Assembly: GCA_009731375.1 (NCBI GenBank)
Contig: BJOX01000280.1
Location: 53,412-117,411, forward strand
DNA from: Paulinella micropora
Taxonomy: Eukaryota > Cercozoa > Imbricatea > Euglyphida
Reading direction: 5' to 3'
DNA length: 64,000 nucleotides
Made by a program: the position numbers and the translations under genes. Positions 43,183 to 53,564 of this stretch are shown piece after piece; the first letter of the stretch is position 1, and every line of letters starts with the position of its first letter. The notes beneath the pieces were generated by a model. That model had not been told where the DNA came from and ran no database searches. It saw only the letters and a program-made list of their open reading frames with translations.

Positions 43183-43492
43183 AAGGCTTTTTGTTTGTTT
43201 TTGTTTCTTTGTATTATAGGAAGTGATGCCGCACCCGAGATTGCTTTACTTAAAAAAAAATTGCTTTACTTTTATTTTTCCGCTTTACTTTTATTTTTTC
43301 TGAAGAAATATAAAGGAATTTCTTTATTCTGCTTTCTTTTATTTATCAAAAATTTTGCTTTTTTATTTTTCTGTTTTGTTGCTTAGTATTGATTTGCGGG
43401 AAATGAATAGGAAGGACGATGAAATTTATAATATATCCATTTTGAGGATACGAAAAATGGTATTAAAAATTTTCATATTATACTACTTCTAG
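43173..43492. repeat. Right terminal repeat of element A (320 bp)
   Basis: Nearly identical, in the same orientation, to 62736-63053 at the end of element B. AT-rich, with GCTTTACTTTTATTTTT-like subrepeats and an end ATTTTCATATTATACTAC leading into (CTA)n. It follows the integrase side in both elements, as expected for one of the two terminal inverted repeats of a Polinton. No inverted partner seen in this window. Confidence 0.7.
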
Positions 43493-43545
<53 letters not shown>

Positions 43546-43630
43546 GGCTAGGCTAAAAGGGTAACTGTTTTTTCTTATTCAGCCAACGGGAAAAACGATA
43601 AAAATAACCCGATAATGACTACTACTAGTG

Positions 43631-43685
<55 letters not shown>

Positions 43686-43738
43686 CACTACTAGTCTACT
43701 GCTACTACTGCTACTACTACTACTACTACTACTACGTA

Positions 43739-43789
<51 letters not shown>

Positions 43790-43840
43790 GTATACTACTA
43801 CGTATACTACTACGTATACTACTACGTATACTACTACGTA

Positions 43841-43882
<42 letters not shown>

Positions 43883-43885
43883 GTA

Positions 43886-43946
<61 letters not shown>
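43493..43946. repeat. (CTA/TAC)n microsatellite between elements A and B
   Basis: Long runs of TAC interrupted by five CTACGTATA units near 43,785-43,845 and by about 70 bp of unique sequence at 43,545-43,615. The poly-Leu, poly-Tyr and poly-Ser frames here are artefacts of the repeat. The right end merges with C/T-rich DNA (43,947-44,010) before element B. Confidence 0.85.
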
Positions 43947-43947
<1 letters not shown>

Positions 43948-44069
43948 GTCCTCATCCTCTTCCTTCTCCTCCTTCTCCTCCTTCTCCTCCTCCTCTCCTC
44001 CTGGTAGTTAAAACAACTCGTGTTGAAGTCATTCCAACAATCGGCAAACGAACAATTAACTCAAGCACA

Positions 44070-44324
44070 ATGGCTGGAGGCAAAAAGAAGACTGGTCGTA
44101 AGAAGAAGCAAGGAGGCAAGGGACAGGCTGGCGGTAAAATTAACTGGGCCAAGGTAGGTAAGACAGCAATGGCTGTTAATAAATTCCTTCGTGATAACAA
44201 GATTATTTCAAAGACTGCGAATGCCCTTGGTGATGTCGGGGTTCCATATGCGTCTCGTATCGGGACTACCGCTGCAAAACTTGGGTATGGTAGGCAGAGC
44301 GGTCGTGGGGCTTTGAAGTTTTAA
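44070..44324 (+). CDS. Small basic core-like protein
   Basis: 84 residues, ATG 44070 to TAA 44324, intact. Lys/Gly-rich start (MAGGKKKTGRKKKQGGKGQA), then INWAKVGKTAMAVNKFLRDN and DVGVPYASRIG, ending GRGALKF. Homologous to the broken gene at 35697-36055 in element A, where it also precedes the protease. Charge and size suggest a DNA-binding virion core protein; the function is inferred. The frame is open upstream to the microsatellite but has no other ATG. Confidence 0.68.
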   Translation: MAGGKKKTGRKKKQGGKGQAGGKINWAKVGKTAMAVNKFLRDNKIISKTANALGDVGVPYASRIGTTAAKLGYGRQSGRGALKF

Positions 44325-44326
44325 AA

Positions 44327-44384
44327 GATAGTTATCAACTACACTCTCGTTGCTACCGCAATTCCCGTTTGTTGATAACCATCG
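44327..44384. repeat. Element B palindrome 1 (after small basic gene)
   Basis: Arms GATAGTTATCAAC (44327-44339) and GTTGATAACCATC (44371-44383), 3 bp after the stop codon. Confidence 0.65.
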
Positions 44385-44415
44385 AAAACAGATTAATTTT
44401 TCCCAAATAAAAAAA

Positions 44416-44470
44416 CGATGGTTTAGAATAAGTGAGAGTGCGACAGCACGAAACGCAATTCTAAAATATC
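44416..44470. repeat. Element B palindrome 2 (before protease)
   Basis: Arms GATGGTTTAGAAT (44417-44429) and ATTCTAAAATATC (44458-44470) around a GAGAGTGCG...AGCACGAA core. Ends 2 bp before the protease ATG 44473. Confidence 0.7.
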
Positions 44471-44472
44471 AA

Positions 44473-46119
44473 ATGGTCGCTAAAACCAAAAAAACAAGGA
44501 AGCCTAAGGTAAGACCCCCGCGGGTTTATAGAAATAAAAGCGGGAGGCCTTACATTATCCAGAAGGGTAAAAAATATTATCTTAATTTCGGTAAGAAAAC
44601 AAATGATATGAGCACACTTCAAATTGTTAAACTTTTTATGAAATACTTAGGCAGACCAAAAGCAAAGCGGACTACCAAAAAGGAGGATTTAAGAAAAGTC
44701 CAGAGCCTGTCAGAGATTGAACAGAATACGAGAACAGCAATTCAAGACCACTTAGACAAACTCAGAAAGGAAAAGTATGAAGGTATTGAAACCATAGAGA
44801 AAAAAGAAAGAAAGGCACGGGAGGATTTAGACGAGGAGAAGAAGAGGCAAGAAAGAAAAGACATAGCAGATGCTAAGGAAAGACAAGAGATAATGGATAG
44901 GGAACACAAAAGAGAACTAGCAGATATTAATGAACGACAAGAACAAAAAGCCAGAGAACTAAGAAAGAGCAAAAACTCATAGAAGATGTAAAATATGAAG
45001 AAGACAGAAAAAATAGGATAGTAATACAAGCATTACCACCAGTTCAACATCAATATATTATGCCACCACAGCAGGGACAGCCACAAGAGCAACAGGCACA
45101 GCCAGAGGTAAAAGTTAAGCCAAATAAAGAATTTGAAGACAATAAAAAATTAATCACAAATTCTGGAGTTTTTACTCAAGCAGATATAGATAAATGGGAT
45201 CCCAGTAAAATACAAAGTATAGCAGAAAGAATAAAAGAATTTCAAAAACAACACAAATAACAATAGATGATATGAAAACAATGCTAGGAGCACATGAAGC
45301 ATTAAATAAAAATATAGGAAACCAACTAGAGGAGGCTAAATACAAAGCAATATTAAAGAATGGATTGTCGAATAGTAATATTGAGAAAAAACTTACTATT
45401 AAAATTCTTGGTGAAGCATTAAAGGATAAACTTAAAAACGAATGCCACGATGTTAAAGGTTGGAACCAAAGGGCAACATGGATAATAGATAAAATTGTAG
45501 AACATAAAATAGATGTAGGACAAAAGAAGGACGAAGTAAAAAAGAAACTCGCAGAATATTTGGGATTATAAACGGGAACTGGTTTAGAAGATTTGATTAA
45601 TAAAGTGTTTTCCGTAGAAAACATTAAAAAGTATTTATCACGAAAAGGATGGGTTCATTCAATGAGAAAAAAAGATTATGTCAATGCTCTTATAAATAAA
45701 TATAGAAATGAGCAACAGCCAGAGCAACCACAGCAACCAGAGTCACAGCCTGAGCCACAGCAACCACAGCCAGAGGAGCCACAGCAAGAGGAGCCACAGC
45801 AACCAGAGCCAGAGCAACCACAGACAGACGAGCAAAAGCCAGAAGAGCAACAGGGTGAGGGGCGGGGACTAATGACCAATGAAATAGACGACATAATGAA
45901 AAAATATGAATGGTATCTCGGAGCGATAGCCAGTGATGAAATCTACAAGTTGAAGCCCGGAAGCAGAAAGCGATATGGATTTATTATGACTTTGGACAAT
46001 CACAAACAAGCGGGGTCTCATTGGATTAGTGTTTTTGTAAGTCTAGATAAAGACAGGAGTGTTGAAGTCTATGACCCCTTAGCACTTTATGAACCTACTG
46101 AAGACTTTCAACAACAAAT
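44473..46119 (+). pseudogene. Adenain-type protease, frameshifted and lacking its catalytic end
   Basis: Starts at ATG 44473; after a variable basic stretch it has RNKSGRPYIIQKGKKYYLNF, as in element A. Four segments in different frames follow (to 44982, 45060-45260, 45272-45571, 45593 on): coiled coil, SAP-like Lys-rich part, Pro/Gln/Glu linker, and the first half of the protease domain with GSHWISVF (His) and VEVYDPLAL (Asp). The sequence then jumps straight into the penton start at about 46,120: the segment with the catalytic Cys (TDTCGWHS in A) is missing, by a deletion of roughly 270 bp relative to A. The enzyme cannot be active. Confidence 0.75.
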
Positions 46120-46929
46120 TGATTACAAGGGAGGAAGAAGTTCTGGTATATATTACATAAATAGTAAAAATAGAATAACAGGAACAGACAGCGACTTTAC
46201 ACACGAAGTAGATATGAAGGGGCTAGACAATCCCACACATTGTAAATTCTTCATATTTATGTGCCGAAATCGTATTACTCTGTGGCTTCACCATATAATA
46301 CTTTTACATTATCCGAAGACGGGTATGAGGCTTTAATTACGATACCTGAGGGAAACTACACAATGAACAATCTAAAAAATAAGTTGTCGGAGGTACTGAC
46401 GACAGAAAGTCCGAATGACTATACTTATGTCGTCTCAAGCAACAATACAAACACAGAAGCGGAGGATGGTAAATTAGCATTCAGTGTTTCAAATAATGGA
46501 GGTATTCAACCGCGGTTTATATTTGATGGTGATACCCGTATTCACGAGACAATGGGGTTTGATAGAAACTCAACATATTTTTTCGCTAATGATTTTATTA
46601 AATCACCAAATGTAATTATTCTAACTGGTGAAAAAACTTTGTATCTTCAATCTGATTTGGTGAATGAAGGTGATAATCATGTGCTTCAAGAAATATACAC
46701 AGCCAACGAAATTCCTTTTGGGTCTGTTATCTATGATGGAAGCGGGTCTGAGTATGGTAAAACATTGTCCGCTAATTCAAACAATGTATTTAGATTTTAC
46801 TTGACGGACGAAAACGACCAAGCCATTAATCTTAATGGTTTAGGTATCGTTATGACTTTATTGGTTTATCGTGAAACTAATTATTTTAGTTTATTTAATT
46901 CATTTTTCAATTTGTTAAAGGCGAGATAA
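46115..46929 (+). pseudogene. Penton-like minor capsid protein, fused in frame to the truncated protease and frameshifted
   Basis: Homologue of 32876-33687. The 5' part (DYKGGRSSGIYYINSKNRIT, KGLDNPTHCKF) is in frame with the truncated protease upstream and has no ATG of its own at the start. A one-base deletion near 46,245 then shifts the frame; the rest (from PKSYYSVASPYNTFTLSEDG, stop 46929) is intact and very close to element A. The original gene start appears to have been lost with the protease end. Beta-rich penton-type protein as in A. Confidence 0.68.
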
Positions 46930-47008
46930 TTAATTTAGAATTATTTTTTTTTCTATAAATATATTTCGTGTATTAATCAACTTACACCACTTCAAAAACA
47001 AAACAAAA

Positions 47009-48492
47009 ATGCCTGTCCAATACGGAGGAGAACTTACTCATAGCCAAAGCGAGCTTATTCGCGGTAAGTATTCACTTAACAAACTTACTGCTCGCAAAAG
47101 TCTTGCGACTGTTACGATTAGCAGTGTTGGAGGAACTGAATCAACTTTTGAAATTCCTACTCGTCCTTTGAACCTTGCGAGGAGTGTGTTGCGATTTACC
47201 TACACACCGACGACTGGCGGATTTGGTAATTATAACAGAATTCCTATGGACTGCCTGTCAATGATTAAGACAATTGAACTACGAAGCCGAAGCGGTCAGT
47301 ATCTGTGTAATCTTCAACATGTGGGAAATTACACTAAGATGATTTGGAAACCTGAAATTTCTTATGATAGATTTATGGCTTTGGATAACCACGGGGCTAA
47401 TTCTGGTTATGGGTCTATGCTCCAAAAGTGTAATGCTGGAAAGATTGTCGTTGGAACTAGAGCAGAAAGAAAACTAATTACTGATGCGGGGGTGCTTGCA
47501 GATTTAAGAGGGGCGGTTCAAGGATACTACAAAGTGCCAAGTGTAATGCTCGTCGCCACGATGATACCGCTCTCGCCAATAGCACTGCTGGAACTTATAG
47601 CCTTGTTAATGTTGAGTATGAGGAGGCGAAGTATTTTGAGGGTGGAGATATTGGTCAAGACCCAGCAGTAGTAATTGCACCAGCAGTCAATACTGGAAAT
47701 TCACCAGTAATCAATTTGTCTATTCCTCTCGGTATGCTTTTCGGAACCATTTTTGAAATTGATAAGACTATCGGCTTTAATGAAATTCTTGATTTGAGGA
47801 TTGTGTGGGAGGGGACACAGAAAACCATATTTTATGGAACTGATTCTAATAGTGTTGCAACAGGAGCGACAGCCACCGCACTGCCCGCAGAGATTACCAA
47901 CCTTAACCTCTTTCTTGCTGTTGAAACTGATCCAAATGTTATTTTGGGTGTTCAACAAAAGATTGCTGGTGAAGGATTTTCGTTTAAGACTGAATACCCT
48001 ATCTCTTGGAAAACCAATCTTGCGGCAGGCACTCAGTCATTGTTTTTAAGATGAACCGCTCGCAGGGTGAAAGAATTCGCCGAATTTAGGTTTAATAATA
48101 CAGAAAGTTCAAATACCGCATTTGATTGCGATAACCGAGCACAGGCTAAGATTACTTCTTATTACACTACTTTATAGTAATAGAATTCAGCAGTTTGATA
48201 TCGCTTGCGCCGCGATGAAGGCTATATGCTTTTGAAGGAAAAAATTAAGGGCTCTGCTATTTTGAACTCAAATGTGTATAAATATAACTGGTTCCATGTT
48301 GATTTCTGGGATCACAACCGCCCGCTTTATGACAAGAGAGAAGAAGAGGTTTATGAAGTGGCAGGTCTATCCTTGGACACAGAACGGCGGTATGAATGGA
48401 GTGCGACTGGGGCAGTCCAATTGAATTATTATACTTACGCTATTCTTCAGAGGACTATTGTTGTTAAGGGAATTGAAATTTTGATGAGTTAA
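47009..48492 (+). pseudogene. Major capsid protein, broken (frameshifts and stops)
   Basis: ATG 47009 (MPVQYGGELTHSQSELIRGK). Homologous to 31274-32792 along its length. The first frame runs to 47671 but loses homology near 47,550; the second frame (with NARRHDD and, further on, LSIPLGMLFGTIFEID) continues to a stop at 48054. After that come further stops near 48,155-48,185, and the last part (48205-48492) ends in the same terminal domain as A. About 494 codons in all. Divergence from A is clear but the core motifs are kept, so the two were separate lineages before decay. Confidence 0.68.
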
Positions 48493-48493
48493 T

Positions 48494-48542
48494 GATATTT
48501 TATTCACAAATCTTTTTTCAAAAGAAGGTTCATAAAACATCG
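48494..48542. repeat. Element B palindrome 3 (after capsid gene)
   Basis: Arms GATATTTTAT (48494-48503) and ATAAAACATC (48532-48541), directly after the capsid stop TAA 48490-48492. Confidence 0.55.
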
Positions 48543-48639
48543 AATGCAGTTAAAGTAAAAATTAATAGATTAAATATTTTTTCTCGTATCATATAGGAAA
48601 ACGACGTTTGTGAGCGAAGCATCACCACGTCCTTCAGAC

Positions 48640-48686
48640 TTGTGAGAATAAACGAGAGTGCGTAGCACGAAGTGAAATTCTCAAAT
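48640..48686. repeat. Element B palindrome 4 (before virion protein)
   Basis: Arms TTGTGAGAAT and ATTCTCAA around the GAGAGTGCG-TAGCACGAA core; the right arm reaches the ATG at 48685. A related CGACGTTTGTGAG stretch lies at 48603. Confidence 0.6.
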
Positions 48687-49920
48687 GTCCCACCAGAGAA
48701 ATTTAATCGCACAAAATCCCGACGGAAAGTTTATAAATGTAAAAGTTGGGCATGAAGGGTATCTAGAGACTAAAGTTGAAAAAACATCATTTGGAGAATT
48801 AGCTACATCACAATGCACACAGATTATACAAGAAACATTTATGTATAACGTAAATACCTCTAAGTGGAACACAAGCACTAGTGCTACATTAGAGCAAAAG
48901 AGTGCTATGGCATATCTAACAACACAGGCAGTTGGAGGTTCAAGATTATTCATTGAAACAAAAAAGAAAATTAAATATCGTGCTGGTATGTGTGTATGTG
49001 TCAGATTTACTGCTTTGTGGAATACAAATGAAGCAGGCGGATATTCATCTTATGTAGGTATTGGTGATTCCTTCTTAACGGATGGATTTTTCTTCTCAAG
49101 AGAAAATGGTGTAATGAAAATATACCAATTAAAAAACTCCACTGTCATTACCGAGGTTAAACAAAGTCAATGGAATGTAGATAAAGCAGATGGAACAGAT
49201 TACTTACCAGCCATTGATTTCAGTAAGGGTAATGTATTTCAGATTAAATATCCATACTTAGGTTTTGGTCAGATATCATTTTATATTGAAAATCCAAACA
49301 CTGGGCTATTTCAACTATTCCATGCTATACGATATGCAAACAGCAAAACTGCTACATCTCTTAATAATACTACTTTACCAGTCTTGGCTTCGTTATCCGT
49401 TGGTGCTAATCCACAAATCCAAAACCTTAGAATTGCCAGTGTTGGGTGCTTCATTGAAGGAACTGAAATCATAAGAGGTATTCCATTTATTTATGAAAGA
49501 ACGGCAAATACGACGAATGTAGCAACTCATGCTTTTACTATGAGAAATAATACTAATATTATTGGAAACACTATTGCTAATTATAATATAGTGTATCCTA
49601 GACGGCTAAATGTCTTAAATACAGATGGTAAATCTGGTGTAATCATTAAAGTAATAAAAAATGCTACCCTTACTGGTGCTGTCTATGCTGAAAACAATAC
49701 TAATACAAGTCTGGTTTCATTTGATACTACCGCAACTATTGCTGGTGGAAATACTATTGCCGTTGTATTTGTTAATACGAATGATGCTCAAAGCATAGAT
49801 TTTAATGATTATGATTTAGATGATATGTTGCCAAGCGAAAGGCTAACTATAACAGCACAGGCTACTACAAATCAGACTATAAGTATTCAGTATGCTTTTA
49901 CTTGGTTAGAAGACCCATGA
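48685..49920 (+). CDS. 411-residue conserved virion-associated protein
   Basis: An intact frame from ATG 48685 (MSHQRNLIAQNPDGKFINVK) to TGA 49920. Its homologue in element A (29887-31138) is broken but lies at the same place beside the major capsid gene. The protein is beta-rich with many Asn/Thr residues, no signal peptide and no known motif; NVFQIKYPYLGFGQISFYIE is almost identical between A and B. Such conservation and position suggest a capsid-associated or fibre-like virion component. It is preceded by a palindrome typical of element B, which probably holds its promoter. Confidence 0.72.
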   Translation: MSHQRNLIAQNPDGKFINVKVGHEGYLETKVEKTSFGELATSQCTQIIQETFMYNVNTSKWNTSTSATLEQKSAMAYLTTQAVGGSRLFIETKKKIKYRAGMCVCVRFTALWNTNEAGGYSSYVGIGDSFLTDGFFFSRENGVMKIYQLKNSTVITEVKQSQWNVDKADGTDYLPAIDFSKGNVFQIKYPYLGFGQISFYIENPNTGLFQLFHAIRYANSKTATSLNNTTLPVLASLSVGANPQIQNLRIASVGCFIEGTEIIRGIPFIYERTANTTNVATHAFTMRNNTNIIGNTIANYNIVYPRRLNVLNTDGKSGVIIKVIKNATLTGAVYAENNTNTSLVSFDTTATIAGGNTIAVVFVNTNDAQSIDFNDYDLDDMLPSERLTITAQATTNQTISIQYAFTWLEDP

Positions 49921-50167
49921 AAGCGAAAAAAAAAAAAAACGAAAATGGAAGTGTGGATTTTCAAATATCACTTTTTAAAATACTTGATAAAATTATTTTT
50001 TCTAACTTCATTCATTTCTTCATTTTTTTCTAGAAATGAAAGCACACATGCCACATTACAAAATTTATCATCGTCAATTGAAACTGATAACTTATTTTTT
50101 TCTTACACTCTTTACAAGGTTCTTCGTATGTAGCATTCGCTATCTCTTCGCTCACATTCGCTTTTAT
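49921..50167 (-). other. Spacer with a decayed Cys-pair coding remnant
   Basis: On the minus strand, straight after the stop of the 83-residue gene (50168-50170), the same frame continues with EEPCKECKKKI, and after a shift a CNVAC motif follows. This looks like a lost zinc-binding tail of that gene. Otherwise AT-rich, with an A13 run at 49,929. Confidence 0.35.
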
Positions 50168-50419
50168 TTAGGTAATTCCATTCTCTTTTAAATCAGTCGT
50201 CGTAAATGGTGTGCTTGGTTCCTCCATTATAATTTTTGCTAGTGTAGCCTCCAATGGAATAACTACTTTCACGTTGTCGTCCCTTGGCTTGTATTGCTCA
50301 TAGAAAGAAACAATGTCGGGCTTAGTCCATTTAATTGTTGGCATTTTGACATTGCCGCTGTCAAGGTTCCATTTTTCAATTTCATTTAAGTAGTCTTGTT
50401 TGGTGTTCAGGTCAGTCAT
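50168..50419 (-). CDS. Unknown 83-residue protein of element B
   Basis: ATG 50419 (MTDLNTKQDYLNEIEKWNLD) to TAA 50168-50170. Acidic and basic residues are mixed, with no membrane segment or motif. The frame stays open after the TAA and encodes a Cys pair, so the original protein may have been about 40-50 residues longer with a zinc-binding tail. It has a palindrome immediately upstream. No homologue seen in element A. Confidence 0.5.
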   Translation of the reverse strand: MTDLNTKQDYLNEIEKWNLDSGNVKMPTIKWTKPDIVSFYEQYKPRDDNVKVVIPLEATLAKIIMEEPSTPFTTTDLKENGIT

Positions 50420-50473
50420 GATATTTTAGAATTGCGCTTCGTGCTACGCACTCTCGCTTGTTCTAAAACATCG
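50420..50473. repeat. Element B palindrome 5 (before 83-residue gene)
   Basis: Arms GATATTTTAGAAT (50420-50432) and TTCTAAAACATC (50461-50472), abutting the minus-strand ATG 50419. Contains the TGC-TACGCAC core. Confidence 0.7.
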
Positions 50474-50507
50474 GAAATTTTTTTTTAAAAAAATAATTAA
50501 AAGAAAA

Positions 50508-50547
50508 CGATGTTTTATGAAACCGCGTAGCGGGTAAATAAAATATC
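50508..50547. repeat. Element B palindrome 6 (after DUF3820-like gene)
   Basis: Arms GATGTTTTAT (50509-50518) and ATAAAATATC (50538-50547) around an inner CCGC-gta-GCGG stem. Confidence 0.68.
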
Positions 50548-50562
50548 ATTATGAATATTTTT

Positions 50563-50834
50563 TTACTTCATTTTTATGTCTGTAAATTTATCAAACCACG
50601 GCTGTTTCATTACCCATTCAAAATATGGCTTATCAATAGTTGCAACATCTTGAATTTTTTTCCTTTGTATTTGCCAAACGGAAAAACATCGGTCGGCTTT
50701 CCTTCTCTACTTTTTTCAATTGCCTTAATTTCTTCATCAATCATCTGTTGGACATCTCTTACTGAAAAGAATTGCTTATTCTTCTCAATTGAAAGTCGTC
50801 CAAATTTTTCCGATAGTCTAGTGAGGGTGGTCAT
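50563..50834 (-). CDS. DUF3820/ExoX-C-like small protein (frameshifted)
   Basis: ATG 50834 (MTTLTRLSEKFGRLSIEKNK), homologous to 29014-29301 in element A. PFGKYKGKKF matches the DUF3820 core; the frame then shifts near 50,665 and the remaining conserved part (YFEWVMKQPWFDKF) is read in another frame up to TAA 50563-50565. It lies directly downstream of the polymerase, as in A, which supports a joint function in replication. Confidence 0.6.
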
Positions 50835-50899
50835 TGGTCTATATAGATTGGTAAAAAAATTTTATGGAAAAAAATTAATTAATTAATTGTCATTAAATT

Positions 50900-51658
50900 T
50901 TAAGATTTGATTTGATATCCGTAAGGGATACTATCATTTTCGTTGATAAACTCACGACCGCACCATTTATTCTCATTAACTTTCTTTTTTATGTTTGTAG
51001 TATGAACTATGCTGAAATGGTTAATGTTTTGCTGTTTGCTATTTCGTGATAAATGAATTTTCTTCATTTGAAAATCTCTAACATTTTCAATGCTTTCACC
51101 TAAATCAATCTTTTCGTATACTTCTGGATTTAGCCCTTTTGAATTCAACCCCTTACCTCTTAAATGGTAATATCTCTTTTTTACTCCTTCATTTTCATAG
51201 CATTCAATTATATGAACTCCTTTGTCTTTATGTTTCAAGTCATTCTTAGTAAGGTAAGGGAGAAAGGCTTCATTCGTTGTAAATTCTAACATATACAATT
51301 TAGGAACAATCCATATTCCTCTTATTATCTTACAACAATCTCCTAAGTCATCCGTTATTCCTCCAAGAGATTTATCTCCAAGTCTTTTGATTAGTTTGGC
51401 GAACATAACATGCAACACTAGACTATCAGTATCTGTGTAATAGAAATCAGCCTCTATGTATTTATTTGGATTAGCCTCTTTTATGTAGTTATACATGATT
51501 CGCCTGCTATATGCTAGAATGAAAGCCCCGTAGTGAGAAGGTTTGGTTATGCTCTCTTCAATTATTTCTTCCTTTCTAGGAATTCCAGATACATTCCATA
51601 GTTTGTTTCCGTCTTTATCTTTGAATTCAACCACATCAGATATATAATTTTCGAACAA
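50900..51658 (-). pseudogene. Family B DNA polymerase, C-terminal fragment of a different type from element A
   Basis: 252 codons with the Pol C motif YYTDTDSL (near 51,422-51,440), then GGITDDLGD, IVPKLYMLEF and KRYYHLRGKGLN. These match C-terminal regions of protein-primed family B polymerases but are clearly unlike the element A polymerase, which has YHDTDSVIY and GPKCYGYVLDNGKASMKVKG. Exonuclease motifs and Pol A and B are absent: coding stops exactly where the repeat insertion begins (51,651). The fragment is therefore non-functional, unless the missing part lies elsewhere. Confidence 0.7.
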
Positions 51659-52077
51659 AAACGAGATTGTGTAGCAGGGACAGGAGGGTACACAGGAAAA
51701 AGAGGATATCAGTATATATATGGGTGATATTGTTACGTACTAACAGCATATAACGTGAATATAGTAAATTTTCTGACTAAAAGCTTCCCCCCCCCCCCTC
51801 CTCCTCCTGGATTCATGATTGCGTCGTCATCATCAATCGTCATCAATCATCATCAATCATCATCAATCATCATCAATCATCATCAATCATCATCAATCAT
51901 CATCATAAATATCATCATCATGAATATCATCATCGATCATCATCGATCATCATCGATCATCATCGATCATCATCGATCATCGATCATCGATCATCGATCA
52001 TCATCATCAACATCATCATCATCATCGTCGTCGTCGTCGTCGTCATCGTCATCGTCATCGTCATCGTNNNNNNNNNN

Positions 52078-52151
<74 letters not shown>

Positions 52152-53142
52152 CGAGAGAGAGAGAGCGAGAGAGAGAGAGAGAGAGAAATGGTAAATATTC
52201 TTAGGAAGTCGTTAGCATGCTTTGGTACTAACCAGAATTTGCAGAATTGGGTACAGCTCTTTCCAGCTGAAGTTTTTGCAGAATCGCTTTTTGAACATGA
52301 ACTAGAGTCACAACTGCTTTGGTAAGGAACTGATCGCCTACGTTCCAAATGCAGATTTAACAATAAGTTTGGGTAAGTAGACATCTACGCACAAATGATC
52401 AACATATCTGTCTGAGAAAAAAAATCAAACTACTATTGCACTGCAAAACTAGTATCAAACGATAACGGGAGGACCGAGATCGGCATTGGACAACTGGGAG
52501 GGATCTACAGTCGCTAAAAGTTGCAGCAAGGGTTCATATGCATCAGCGGTCTCCTTGCCTTCTTCTGGCGCTGTGATGCAAAAAATCAGTTAAAAATATT
52601 TCAGTCGTATGATTGAAAAAACAAAACCTGGGCTGCGTCTGCGCTTTGAATTCAGAATATTCAAATGATTGATTTTCAGGGCCTGCCACAATATAATCAT
52701 TCATGTAAAGTGCACATACAAAGAAATTCAGACAGAAAGACAAGACGCTGATTCGAACAAAAACGAGATTGTGTAGTAGGGACAGGAGGATACACAGGAG
52801 AAAGAGGATATCAGAATATATATGGGTGATATTGTTACGTACTAACAGCATATAACGTGAATATAGTAAATTTTCTGACTAAAAGTTTCCCCCCCCCCCC
52901 TCCTCCTCCTGGATTCATGATTGCGTCGTCATCATCAATCGTCATCAATCATCATCAATCGTCATCAATCAACATCAATCATCATCAATCACCATCAATC
53001 ATCATCAATCATCATCATGAATATCATCATCGATCATCATCGATCATCATCGATCATCATCGATCATCGATCATCGATCATCGATCATCGATCATCATGA
53101 TCATCATCATCATCATCATCATCATCGTCGTCTTCATAGTCG

Positions 53143-53185
<43 letters not shown>

Positions 53186-53564
53186 GATCATCATCATCAT
53201 CATCATCATCAATCATCATCATCAATCATCAATCATCAAACATCAATCATCATCATCATCATCATCGTCATTACAATTATCATTACCATTAAATATTATC
53301 ATTACCATTATCACCATTATCATCATCTTTATCATCATTATCATCAATCATCAATCATATGCATCAATCATCAATCATCAATCATCAATCATCAATCATC
53401 ATCATCATCATCATCATCACCACCACCACCACCACCATTATTATTATCATTACTAAAACCGATATCACAGAGCAACAGGTAGTGAAAGAGAAGAACTGGG
53501 AGGAGAGGCTATAAAAGGTAGTGAAATATATAATACAGAAAAAATAATTATTTATAATTTTTTT
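51651..53564. repeat. Repeat-rich insertion truncating the polymerase of element B
   Basis: Two direct copies of a ~200-bp unit (51651-~51850 and 52753-~52950; offset 1,102 bp) start TTCGAACAAAAACGAG, pass through a C9-C10 run and lead into long (CATCAT/CATCGA)n tracts. Between them are a 10-N gap (52068-52077), a (GA)n tract and about 550 bp of unique sequence (52,195-52,750) without a good gene. The second tract reaches 53,460. All ORFs in these tracts are repeat artefacts. Element B coding resumes with the ATPase at 53,565. Confidence 0.75.

Larger units (their letters stand above)
23126..43492. mobile_element. Polinton/Maverick-like element A (integrated virus)
   Basis: About 20 kb of AT-rich DNA holding the set that defines Polintons: protein-primed DNA polymerase B, retroviral-type integrase, adenain-type protease, packaging ATPase, major capsid protein and penton-like protein, plus lipase, GIY-YIG, S74 fibre and small proteins. 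Gene order is polymerase (+), virion genes mostly (-), integrase (+), right terminal repeat. The left edge is set by the end of the gag remnant; no inverted copy of the right repeat is visible there, so the left terminus is missing or misassembled. Many genes carry single-base frameshifts. Confidence 0.85.

Noticed and set aside
43575-44007. Poly-Ser/Leu/Tyr/Thr proteins
   Set aside because: Translations of a (CTA)n microsatellite.
51755-53456. Ser/Ile/His-rich ORFs
   Set aside because: Translations of (CATCAT)n and (GA)n tracts.
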